Assembly: GCA_900555345.1 (NCBI GenBank)
Contig: USKS01000074.1
Span: 1 to 6,981, forward strand
DNA: 6,981 nt
Source of the DNA: an uncultured Eubacteriales bacterium
Lineage (GTDB): Bacteria; Bacillota_A; Clostridia; Oscillospirales; CAG-272
Direction of reading: 5' to 3'
This document shows, one piece after another, positions 1-5,593 of the stretch (position 1 is its first letter; every line of letters begins with the position of its first letter). Made by a program: the position numbers and the translations under genes. The notes below the pieces were generated by a model that did not search any database, was not told the origin of the DNA, and worked only from the letters and a program-made list of their open reading frames with translations.

Positions 1-97
1 CCTCAACGATCGCGCGGCGCTCGCCGATAAGTTTATTGAACAGCGTCGACTTGCCTACATTAGGTCTGCCGACGATCGCTATGATCGGTTTTGCCAT
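1..97 (-). CDS. der: Ribosome biogenesis GTPase Der (EngA), N-terminal fragment
   Basis: Only the first 32 codons are in the window; the gene continues past the left edge. The protein begins [17 protein letters not shown], and the P-loop GRPNVGKS at residues 10-17 followed by [15 protein letters not shown] is the opening of the first G domain of Der, the double-GTPase needed for assembly of the 50S ribosomal subunit (family knowledge). The ATG start is supported by AAAGGA at 106-111, 8 bases upstream. It lies 32 bases after the DUF512 gene with no terminator between them, so the two are probably co-transcribed. This DUF512-der order is common in Clostridia. Other TRAFAC GTPases such as Era share the P-loop, but their N-termini differ from this one. 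Confidence is high despite the truncation. Confidence 0.93.
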   Translation of the reverse strand, partial: MAKPIIAIVGRPNVGKSTLFNKLIGERRAIVE

Positions 98-129
98 ATA
101 TAATATCCTTTCACAATAGAAAATGTCGT

Positions 130-1437
130 TTACTCTCTGCCCAGAAGATTCAAAAGGAATTCAGCGCCGTCGTTCTCGGTAAAACAAAGCGGAACGCCGA
201 GTTTTTCCGAAAGCTGAGCGGGCGTCATGCCGCAGAGAAACAGATCTCCCTCGCTGCGCAGCACGTTTCTCGAAAGAAGAAGCACTTCGCCGAGTTCTCT
301 GCCCGCAAGCTGCTCTGAAATATCCTTACCGGTCAGAAGTCCCGTTACGGTAACTTCGCCGCCGAAAAAGTTATTCTTTATGCAGTAAACGTGAACGGTG
401 AGACCCGGACAATTATCAGAGAGAGACGCGCAAAGCTCGCTTATAAGCCCGAATGCCGCCTCTCCGGTCGCCACCGAAACGGTGCGCTTTACACTCCTGT
501 CCTCGTCGTCCAGCATTGAAAGCATCGTCATAAATTCATGCTCAAAGCTTGAAAGCATGCCGACGCCGTTCTCAAGCTGTGTAAAGTCGCCCCAGAATTC
601 ATAATCCGGCAGCGGAGTTCCGCTTTTGACATAGAACTCGTCCGACGCATAAAAGACTCTCTCGCCGTGCTGCTCCATAAATCTGTCGCCAAACTCGGTC
701 ACCTGACGTATGACCTTGGCGCACTCCTCGGGTGTAAACGGCTCAAGTGGATAAAGCTTTTGTCTGTGTGCCGTAAGCCCCGCGGGGACAATGGATACGC
801 TGTCCATCTGCGGATAATACTCGGCAAGATCGCGCAGCGTGCGGTCAAGCTCAGCGCCGTCGTTTATGCCTTTGCAAAGCACTATCTGCCCGCGCAGCTT
901 TATGCCCGCGTCCGCAAGTATGCGAAGGTATGAAAGCACCTCTCCCGAGTGCTTGTTCTTCATCATTTTGACTCTCAGCTCGGGATTGGTCGTATGCACG
1001 GAAACATTCACGGGTGAAATGTGCATATTTACGATGCGCTGAATGTCGCTGAGCTTCAGGTTGGTAAGTGTTATATAATTGCCGTGCAGAAAAGAGAGAC
1101 GCGAGTCGTCGTCCTTAAAGTATATGGACTCTCTCATACCGGGCGGGTTCTGATCAATAAAGCAGAAGATGCAGTTGTTTTCGCAGCGGTGCTTTTTGTC
1201 CATAAGCGGCGTTGCGAACTCAAGCCCGATATCGTCATATTCCTTTTTACGGATATGGACTTCGTAATCCTCGCCCGCGCGGCGCAGCACAAGGTGAATA
1301 TCTCTGTCGGCAAGATAAAAACGGTAGTCGAGAACGTCGTTGATCTCGTGTCCGTTTATGCTGACGAGCACATCGCCGACGGCAATACCGTGAGCGAGCG
1401 CTCTGGAATGCTCGTCAACGCCTGATATTTCAACCAC
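130..1437 (-). CDS. PDZ / radical SAM / DUF512 family protein
   Basis: The protein has 435 residues from the start chosen here. Residues about 4-65 form a PDZ-like domain ([18 protein letters not shown]). A radical-SAM segment follows, with a CENNCIFC motif (C-x3-C-x2-C, Cys85, Cys89, Cys92) that should hold a 4Fe-4S cluster and S-adenosylmethionine. The C-terminal half (NNFFGG, VTGLLTG, then LSRNVLR...GDLFL) matches the DUF512 domain of Bacillota. The substrate is unknown; conserved linkage to der hints at a ribosome or translation link, which is inference only. The frame stays open to a GTG at 1485 that has no ribosome binding site. The GTG at 1437 follows GGGAGGTG at ideal spacing and gives the usual family N-terminus just ahead of the PDZ domain, so I start there. 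A strong promoter lies at 1521-1549. Confidence 0.9.
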   Translation of the reverse strand: MVEISGVDEHSRALAHGIAVGDVLVSINGHEINDVLDYRFYLADRDIHLVLRRAGEDYEVHIRKKEYDDIGLEFATPLMDKKHRCENNCIFCFIDQNPPGMRESIYFKDDDSRLSFLHGNYITLTNLKLSDIQRIVNMHISPVNVSVHTTNPELRVKMMKNKHSGEVLSYLRILADAGIKLRGQIVLCKGINDGAELDRTLRDLAEYYPQMDSVSIVPAGLTAHRQKLYPLEPFTPEECAKVIRQVTEFGDRFMEQHGERVFYASDEFYVKSGTPLPDYEFWGDFTQLENGVGMLSSFEHEFMTMLSMLDDEDRSVKRTVSVATGEAAFGLISELCASLSDNCPGLTVHVYCIKNNFFGGEVTVTGLLTGKDISEQLAGRELGEVLLLSRNVLRSEGDLFLCGMTPAQLSEKLGVPLCFTENDGAEFLLNLLGRE

Positions 1438-1442
1438 GTTTT

Positions 1443-1450
1443 CACCTCCC
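1443..1450 (-). promoter_or_regulatory. Ribosome binding site deciding the DUF512 start
   Basis: On the minus strand GGGAGGTG is followed by AAAAC and then GTG at 1437-1435, leaving 7 bases between the GGAGG core and the start. This is close to the ideal anti-Shine-Dalgarno match and moves the start 16 codons downstream of the GTG at 1485. Confidence 0.85.
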
Positions 1451-1510
1451 GACACATTTTCGGCAAAGCGGATGTGCCGGGGCACAGCCGCTTTTAATCA
1501 TGTTATAACC

Positions 1511-1532
1511 ATACAGTATAATTATACTATAT
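1511..1532. repeat. Imperfect palindrome over the DUF512 promoter
   Basis: The 14-base core AGTATAATTATACT (1515-1528) is a perfect palindrome. With its flanks the symmetry covers 22 bases, 10 of 11 pairs matching. It contains the -10 box of the DUF512 promoter and the expected transcription start. A related 22-base element, ATACAG-N10-CTGTAT, covers the rplU promoter at 2826-2847. It could be an operator. The core is A/T-only apart from its two ends, so chance symmetry around a -10 box is a real alternative. Confidence 0.5.
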
Positions 1533-1549
1533 CACTTCCCCGAGGTCAA
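1521..1549 (-). promoter_or_regulatory. Sigma-A type promoter for the DUF512-der operon
   Basis: The minus strand reads TTGACC (1549-1544), a 17-base spacer, then TATAAT (1526-1521), which is one mismatch from full consensus. Transcription would begin near 1514, giving a 5' leader of about 77 bases before the GTG at 1437. It stands between the rpmA terminator and the DUF512 gene, exactly where a separate operon promoter is expected. Confidence 0.85.
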
Positions 1550-1692
1550 GGAAATGACCGCAAAAAATGACGCTTCGCACTATATTATGCGCAGATTTTG
1601 CCCATATACCGCATTACTTCACAACAGTGCGCATACAGCTGCCACCGCCGGGCTGCGATCAATGCTAAATACCGGCTCATCCCCCACAAACG
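1550..1692. other. Intergenic stretch with no recognised gene
   Basis: This is the middle of the 322-base gap between the rpmA stop (1760) and the DUF512 start (1437). The gap's right side holds the rpmA terminator and its left side the DUF512 promoter and leader. In between I see no tRNA, no other RNA family and no convincing coding frame. The best minus-strand frame has 31 codons (1585-1680), starts directly on a G-run without a proper ribosome binding site, and has an unremarkable composition. Confidence 0.6.
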
Positions 1693-1720
1693 AGCGGCGG
1701 CGAAAAAAAGAGCCGCCGCT
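1693..1720. repeat. 9-base inverted repeat competing with the rpmA terminator
   Basis: AGCGGCGGC (1693-1701) and GCCGCCGCT (1712-1720) are perfect inverted copies separated by 10 bases that include the A7 tract. The second arm is also one arm of the terminator stem at 1709-1733, so the two hairpins cannot form together. Confidence 0.7.
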
Positions 1721-1733
1721 GTGCGGTGGCTCT
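1703..1733 (-). terminator. Intrinsic terminator of the rplU-prp-rpmA operon
   Basis: On the minus strand the transcript reads AGAGCC-A-CCGC, loop ACA, GCGG-C-GGCTCT, then a run of Ts from 1709 to 1703. This is a G/C-rich stem of 10 pairs with one A-C mismatch, followed directly by a T tract, 26 bases after the rpmA stop. On the plus strand the mismatch becomes a G-U pair and the stem is followed by TTTT, so it could also stop transcription from the other side, although no plus-strand gene is seen. Confidence 0.92.
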
Positions 1734-1759
1734 TTTCAAACAATATAAGACGTGCGGAC

Positions 1760-2041
1760 TCAGTCAGCAGCGTAAACGCTGACCTGCTTTCTGCCGCCAT
1801 GGATGTGCTCGAACTTTACCTTGCCGTCTATAAGAGCAAACAGGGTGTCATCGGAGCCGCGGCCGACATTGTTGCCGGGATGGATATGTGTGCCTCTCTG
1901 ACGAATGATGATGTTGCCGGCAAGGACAGCCTGTCCGTCAGACTTCTTTACGCCGAGGCGCTTGGACTCACTGTCACGGCCGTTCTTGGTAGAGCCGACA
2001 CCTTTCTTATGTGCAAAAAACTGCAATCCGATTCTAAGCAT
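1760..2041 (-). CDS. rpmA: 50S ribosomal protein L27, precursor with cleavable N-terminus
   Basis: The protein has 93 residues. It starts MLRIGLQFF, followed by [21 protein letters not shown], which is the strongly conserved L27 N-terminus that reaches toward the peptidyl transferase centre. Residues 1-9 are the extension found in Bacillota. In Staphylococcus aureus the Prp protease cuts after LQFF, exposing the residue that becomes the mature N-terminus (Ala10 here), and this processing is required for function (established knowledge). The body ([22 protein letters not shown]) and the end (KFEH...RKQVSVY) are typical. GGAGGT lies 7 bases before the ATG. The gene follows prp by 37 bases and is closed by the terminator at 1703-1733. 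No obg gene follows. Confidence 0.98.
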   Translation of the reverse strand: MLRIGLQFFAHKKGVGSTKNGRDSESKRLGVKKSDGQAVLAGNIIIRQRGTHIHPGNNVGRGSDDTLFALIDGKVKFEHIHGGRKQVSVYAAD

Positions 2042-2078
2042 TTCTTTTACCTCCGTTATTAGTTAAAAGCCCGGGTGA

Positions 2079-2429
2079 CTATTCCTCAACCTCTTCGACC
2101 TCAAGAAAGTCGTAATACTCTTCCACAAGATCGTTGAGCTGAAAGAAATATCCCTGAAACAGTCCGCTGATGGCGTACTGCTTTTTTTCGTCCTCCGAAT
2201 AATCCGGAAGAGCCGCCATTGCCTTTACGCAGATACGCGTAGCTCCGTCATCGACCTCATAATCAACGTCGGATGCGTACGAAATTTCAATTGTATTGAC
2301 AATCAGCATGGTCATTGCGGACAGTGCGGCACAGAGAACATCGTCTCCGCTTTCGCCGTAGCCCGTATGACCGGTTTCTTCAAAGCCGTAGTAGAAATCA
2401 CCGCGGCGGAAGAATTTGACCTTAGTCAT
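2079..2429 (-). CDS. prp: Ribosomal-processing cysteine protease Prp
   Basis: The protein has 116 residues, in the normal range for this small family (YsxB in Bacillus subtilis). The segment GHTGYGESGDDVLCAALSA carries the predicted catalytic pair His21 and Cys33, 12 residues apart as in characterised Prp. Its job is to cut the LQFF extension from L27, whose gene lies next in the operon. The C-terminus is strongly acidic (ending EVEEVEE). The gene begins 3 bases after the rplU stop. Its ribosome binding site is GAGG inside the last rplU codons (2438-2441), 8 bases from the ATG, so translation is probably coupled to rplU. Position between rplU and rpmA, the His/Cys pair and the presence of the substrate motif all agree. 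Confidence 0.95.
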   Translation of the reverse strand: MTKVKFFRRGDFYYGFEETGHTGYGESGDDVLCAALSAMTMLIVNTIEISYASDVDYEVDDGATRICVKAMAALPDYSEDEKKQYAISGLFQGYFFQLNDLVEEYYDFLEVEEVEE

Positions 2430-2432
2430 GAC

Positions 2433-2744
2433 TTATGCCTCGATCTTAACGATCTCGACCTTGGTATAGGGCTGTCTGTGGCCCATTTTTCTCTTCTCGT
2501 TTTTCTTGGGCTTATAGGTAAAGACGGTGATCTTTTTGCTCTTTCCGCTCTTTACGACCTTTGCCGTAACCTTTGCTCCGTCAACAGTAGGCGCGCCTAC
2601 CTTAACGTCTGCTCCCTCACCTACAACAAGAACCTTGTCGAATACGACCTCGGCTCCGTCCTCAGCTGCGAGCTTTTCAACGAAAACGGTATCTCCTTCG
2701 TTGACCTTGTACTGCTTTCCGCCTGTCTCGATTACTGCGTACAC
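2433..2744 (-). CDS. rplU: 50S ribosomal protein L21
   Basis: From the GTG at 2744 the protein has 103 residues, the same length as the Escherichia coli protein, and begins [14 protein letters not shown], the standard L21 N-terminus. Near the C-terminus, [19 protein letters not shown] is the L21 signature. L21 binds 23S rRNA in the large subunit. The frame can be extended to a GTG at 2753, but that codon lies inside the ribosome binding site GAGAGGTG (2751-2758) and adds three residues not found in the family, so I choose 2744. It is the first gene of an operon with prp and rpmA, with its own promoter at 2830-2858 and a structured leader. Confidence 0.97.
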   Translation of the reverse strand: MYAVIETGGKQYKVNEGDTVFVEKLAAEDGAEVVFDKVLVVGEGADVKVGAPTVDGAKVTAKVVKSGKSKKITVFTYKPKKNEKRKMGHRQPYTKVEIVKIEA

Positions 2745-2823
2745 GAAAAGCACCTCTCTTTCATATATGACTCGCCGGTCATCGGGTTAGCAAATTGCTA
2801 TTTCGAACCCACACCGTGCGGCA
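2745..2823 (-). promoter_or_regulatory. Structured 5' leader of rplU (candidate r-protein leader)
   Basis: The predicted transcript has about 79 untranslated bases. The first stem-loop (2784-2810) pairs GGGTT with AACCC and contains an inner AGCA/TGCT stem with loop ATT and a 6-base bulge, CGAAAT, on the 5' side. The second (2767-2782) pairs ATGAC with GTCAT around CGGCGA. The ribosome binding site follows at 2751-2758. Bacillota rplU mRNAs are known to carry a putative autoregulatory L21 leader. I cannot confirm that this sequence belongs to that family, but the position is right. Confidence 0.5.
2751..2758 (-). promoter_or_regulatory. Ribosome binding site deciding the rplU start
   Basis: GAGAGGTG on the minus strand is followed by the 6-base spacer CTTTTC and GTG at 2744-2742. 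The in-frame GTG at 2753-2751 is part of this site and so is unlikely to be the start. Confidence 0.8.
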
Positions 2824-2850
2824 TCATACAGTATACCACTCCTGTATGAT
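2823..2850. repeat. Perfect 9+9 inverted repeat over the rplU promoter (candidate operator)
   Basis: ATCATACAG (2823-2831) and CTGTATGAT (2842-2850) are exact inverted copies separated by 10 bases, so the arm centres are 19 bases apart, close to two helical turns. The repeat fills most of the promoter spacer, overlaps the -10 box and reaches the expected transcription start. No T tract follows it on the minus strand, so it is not a normal terminator for folD. A dimeric repressor site is the simplest reading. Confidence 0.6.
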
Positions 2851-2858
2851 TTTGTCAA
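2830..2858 (-). promoter_or_regulatory. Sigma-A type promoter for rplU-prp-rpmA
   Basis: The minus strand has TTGACA (2858-2853), exactly 17 spacer bases, then TATACT (2835-2830): a perfect -35 and a -10 with one mismatch. Expected transcription start is near 2823. The -35 begins only 8 bases after the folD stop. No terminator separates folD from it, so some read-through from operon A is possible. Confidence 0.9.
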
Positions 2859-2866
2859 GTATAAAT

Positions 2867-3721
2867 TTACTTATTTGCAAACTTCTCCGCCGCCGTCAGC
2901 GTGTTCTGCAAAAGTGACGTGATCGTCATGGGACCGACGCCGCCGGGTACGGGAGTAATTGCCCCCGCCTTTTCAAAGCAGGCGTCAAAGTCCACGTCGC
3001 CGCAAAGCTTTCCGTTCTCGTCGCGGTTCATGCCCACGTCAATAACGACCGCGCCGGGCTTTATCATATCCGCCCCGATAAACTTTGCCCTGCCTATTGC
3101 AACGACAAGAATGTCGGCGCGGCGGGTACAGTCGGCAAGATCGCGTGTTTTCGAGTGGCACACGGTGACCGTACCGTTTGCGTGCATTAGGAGCATTGCC
3201 ATAGGCTTGCCCACGATGTTGCTTCTGCCCACAACGACGCAGTTTTTGCCGCAAACGTCAATATTCTCATGCCGCAGCATAGTCATTACGCCTGCGGGCG
3301 TACATGGCAGAAAATCAAAATCTCCCAGCATTATCCGTCCCACATTTTCAACGCTGAACGCGTCAACGTCCTTTTCCGGCGGGATAGCGGCTATAACGCG
3401 CGCTTCGTCCAGGTGTCTCGGGAGCGGAAGCTGAACAAGAATGCCGTGTATCCGCGGGTTGTCCGCAAGAGACGCAATACGCGCTTCAAGCTCGTCCTGA
3501 GTCGTATCCTCGGGCATTTCTATAACTTCGGAATATATGCCGACCTCTTCGCAGGCTCGTTTTTTATTTCGCACATAGACCTGTGACGCCGGATCGGAGC
3601 CGACTATAATAACCGCAAGCCCCGGGGCGTAGCCGTTTATATCCTTGAAAGCCGAAACTTTTTCGGAGATCGCCGCTCTTTCTTCGGCGGATATTTTCTT
3701 ACCGTCAATTATATGCGCCAT
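2867..3721 (-). CDS. folD: Bifunctional methylenetetrahydrofolate dehydrogenase / cyclohydrolase FolD
   Basis: The protein has 284 residues, the normal FolD length. It interconverts 5,10-methylene-, 5,10-methenyl- and 10-formyl-tetrahydrofolate with NADP in the cytoplasm. The catalytic region shows Tyr49 and Lys53 (SQVYVRNK), Gln97 (LVQLPLP) and Asp120 (PEKDVD), matching the family's active-site residues. The nucleotide-binding domain has VGRSNIVGKPMA at 164-175, and the closing signature is PGGVGPMT at 259-266. After Asp120 the sequence reads AF where many relatives have GF, a mild change. The ATG shares one base with the lgt stop (TGATG), and GGAG about 10 bases upstream, inside lgt, serves as ribosome binding site, so translation is coupled. 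It is the last gene of operon A. Confidence 0.98.
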   Translation of the reverse strand: MAHIIDGKKISAEERAAISEKVSAFKDINGYAPGLAVIIVGSDPASQVYVRNKKRACEEVGIYSEVIEMPEDTTQDELEARIASLADNPRIHGILVQLPLPRHLDEARVIAAIPPEKDVDAFSVENVGRIMLGDFDFLPCTPAGVMTMLRHENIDVCGKNCVVVGRSNIVGKPMAMLLMHANGTVTVCHSKTRDLADCTRRADILVVAIGRAKFIGADMIKPGAVVIDVGMNRDENGKLCGDVDFDACFEKAGAITPVPGGVGPMTITSLLQNTLTAAEKFANK

Positions 3722-4809
3722 CAGTTACCGTCTCCGCCGTCTGAGGTTTCATTCCCGGCGCTTACGCTGTCTTTATCGGCGCCGGCGTCCGCGGTTTCAT
3801 CTGCCGCAGCGCCCGCATCTTCTTCAGCCGCCTCTGCCTTCGCTGTTTCGGCGTCTTTCTCTGCGTTTTCGGCAGCGGCGTTCTCTGCGGTATCAACCGT
3901 TTCAACTGTTATCGACGCGGCTTTGTCACCGTTTGCGGCAACCGCTGCCTTCTCTTTTGCCGCGCGTCTGCCGAAATATATCATAAGAGCGATACCCGCA
4001 ATGAATATCAGCGCCGCAAGTGCCTGAGAAACGCGTATCGGGTTGCCTGTGGGATCGGTAAGACCCCAAAGCGGCAGACTGTCCGTTCTCATACCCTCTA
4101 TGACCGCGCGGCCGAGGCCGTACCAGATCATATATGAGTAGAATATCTGACCGTTGAATTTCTTTTTCTTATATGTCGCCGCAAGGATGGCGAATCCGAT
4201 GATGTTCCAAAGAGACTCATACAGGAACGTAGGATGGACCTCAATATAGCTCGTGCCGACCTTAAGTCCCATTCTCCACGCTACATCGGTCTCGTATCCG
4301 TGAGCCTCGCCGTTCATAAAATTGCCCCAGCGACCGACAGCCTGTGCAAGCAGAAGCGACGGAGCTACCGTATCAAGCAGAACCGGAAAACGGATTTTCT
4401 TGTGACGCGCAACTATAAGCGTTACTATAAATCCGGCAATAAGACCGCCGAAAATAGCAAGTCCGCCCTCCCAGATGGACGCAACGTTTACGATAGTTCC
4501 CCAAACGTTCTGCCAGAACGTGCCGCCCTTGGCTATATACGATACGCCCTCCGGCGGGAAAATAACGTAATACAGTCTTGCGCCAATAATACTGAATATA
4601 AGGATAAACAGTGCAAGATCGACCATATCGTCGCTTTTGATGCCCTCGAATTTCGCACGGGAAAGTGCGTAAACGAAGGCAAGCACCATACCGACCGCTA
4701 TCAGTATTCCGTACCAGGCTACCTGGATCTTGCCGCCGAAAAGTTCAAATGCGGTTTTGTGTAACTCAAACGGTCCTATTCCGAGACCGGGAAACGATAC
4801 TTCAAACAT
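3721..4809 (-). CDS. lgt: Prolipoprotein diacylglyceryl transferase Lgt with long acidic tail
   Basis: The protein has 362 residues; relatives usually have about 250-300. Lgt moves diacylglyceryl from phosphatidylglycerol to the lipobox cysteine of prolipoproteins at the cytoplasmic membrane. About seven hydrophobic segments span residues 30-280. The signature GRWGNFMNGEAHG is at 159-171 (Arg160 matching E. coli Arg143), and YGLGR at 230-234 provides the equivalents of Tyr235 and Arg239. In WEGGLAIFGGLI, Phe120 stands where E. coli has His103. After the last membrane segment, residues 281-362 form an alanine, glutamate and aspartate-rich tail of low complexity, predicted cytoplasmic and disordered. 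AGGGAG lies 8 bases before the ATG. The stop shares a base with the folD start, and yebC ends 36 bases upstream. Confidence 0.96.
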   Translation of the reverse strand: MFEVSFPGLGIGPFELHKTAFELFGGKIQVAWYGILIAVGMVLAFVYALSRAKFEGIKSDDMVDLALFILIFSIIGARLYYVIFPPEGVSYIAKGGTFWQNVWGTIVNVASIWEGGLAIFGGLIAGFIVTLIVARHKKIRFPVLLDTVAPSLLLAQAVGRWGNFMNGEAHGYETDVAWRMGLKVGTSYIEVHPTFLYESLWNIIGFAILAATYKKKKFNGQIFYSYMIWYGLGRAVIEGMRTDSLPLWGLTDPTGNPIRVSQALAALIFIAGIALMIYFGRRAAKEKAAVAANGDKAASITVETVDTAENAAAENAEKDAETAKAEAAEEDAGAAADETADAGADKDSVSAGNETSDGGDGN

Positions 4810-4845
4810 ATTGAATTCTCCCTTGTTTCAAAAAATCGGCTGTTG

Positions 4846-5580
4846 TCAATCGTCGCAGTTTTCCCAGTTGTGGAAAATATCCTGCACGTCGTCGTTGTCT
4901 TCGAGATGCTCTATAAGCAGGTTCATATTTTTGATATCATCGGGGTTATCGAGAGTTACGTAGCTCTGAGGAACCTTATCAAGCTCTGCGGATGCAACTG
5001 TATAGCCTGCAGCCTCAAGCGCCTCGCGAACTGCGCCGAGATCGGAGGGCTCGGTATATATCTCGTAAACATCGCCGTCAGCCGCGAAATCCTCCGCGCC
5101 CGCCTCGAGAGAAGCCTCCATAAGAGCGTCCTCGTCAATATCGGCATCCTCTTTTTCGATAACTATTATACCCTTGTCCGTGAACATAAACGAAACGCAG
5201 CCGGATGTACCCATGTTTCCACCGTATTTGTCAAAAGTGTGACGCACATCACCGGCGGTTCTGTTTCTGTTGTCGGTAGCGGCGGTGACGATAACCGCGA
5301 CGCCGGAGGGACCGTAGCCCTCGTATGTTATCTCCTCATAATCGACCGCATCCGCGCTGGAAGCCTTTTTGATAGCGCGGTCGATGTTGTCGTTGGGGAC
5401 GTTTGCCGCCTTTGCCTTTGCTATAAGATCGCGAAGCTTTGAGTTGCCGTTGGGGTCCGCGCCGCCGTCACGAACGGCGATGGCGATCTCCTTGCCTATT
5501 TTGGTAAAGATCTTTCCCTTCTGAGCGTCTGTTTTCGCTTTTTTGTTTTTAATATTATTCCACTTGGAATGTCCGGACAT
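4846..5580 (-). CDS. yebC: YebC/TACO1-family translation factor
   Basis: The protein has 244 residues, the normal family length. The start MSGHSKWNNIKNKKAKTDA is diagnostic, and GYGPSGVAVIV (88-98), TDNRNRT (102-108) and KYGGNMG (118-124) are further conserved blocks. The family was long annotated as a transcriptional regulator. More recent work on bacterial and mitochondrial members supports a role on the ribosome, relieving stalling at proline-rich stretches. Which paralogue type this is cannot be decided by eye. The middle and C-terminal parts are rich in acidic residues. The ribosome binding site AAGGAGG (5589-5595) overlaps the argS TAA stop, 8 bases before the ATG, showing that it belongs to the argS transcript. 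Confidence 0.95.
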   Translation of the reverse strand: MSGHSKWNNIKNKKAKTDAQKGKIFTKIGKEIAIAVRDGGADPNGNSKLRDLIAKAKAANVPNDNIDRAIKKASSADAVDYEEITYEGYGPSGVAVIVTAATDNRNRTAGDVRHTFDKYGGNMGTSGCVSFMFTDKGIIVIEKEDADIDEDALMEASLEAGAEDFAADGDVYEIYTEPSDLGAVREALEAAGYTVASAELDKVPQSYVTLDNPDDIKNMNLLIEHLEDNDDVQDIFHNWENCDD

Positions 5581-5593
5581 TTTCGGTTCCTCC

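Noticed and set aside
1021..1425. Plus-strand open frame of 134 codons opposite the DUF512 gene
   Set aside because: Shadow of the PDZ and radical-SAM region; no family resemblance.
1438..1485. Upstream GTG starts at 1485 and 1455 for the DUF512 gene
   Set aside because: Neither has a good ribosome binding site, while the GTG at 1437 has a near-perfect one and gives the family N-terminus.
1585..1680. Small minus-strand frame of 31 codons between the rpmA terminator and the DUF512 promoter
   Set aside because: The ATG directly follows a G-run with no proper spacing, it lies downstream of a strong terminator without its own promoter, and the composition is not protein-like.
4810..4848. TTGACA and a T6 run in the yebC-lgt gap, considered as promoter or terminator
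   Set aside because: No -10 box lies 16-18 bases downstream of TTGACA, and no stable stem precedes the T run.
4843..5442. Plus-strand open frame of 199 codons opposite yebC
   Set aside because: Antisense to an intact conserved gene with no independent promoter or ribosome binding site that I can see.
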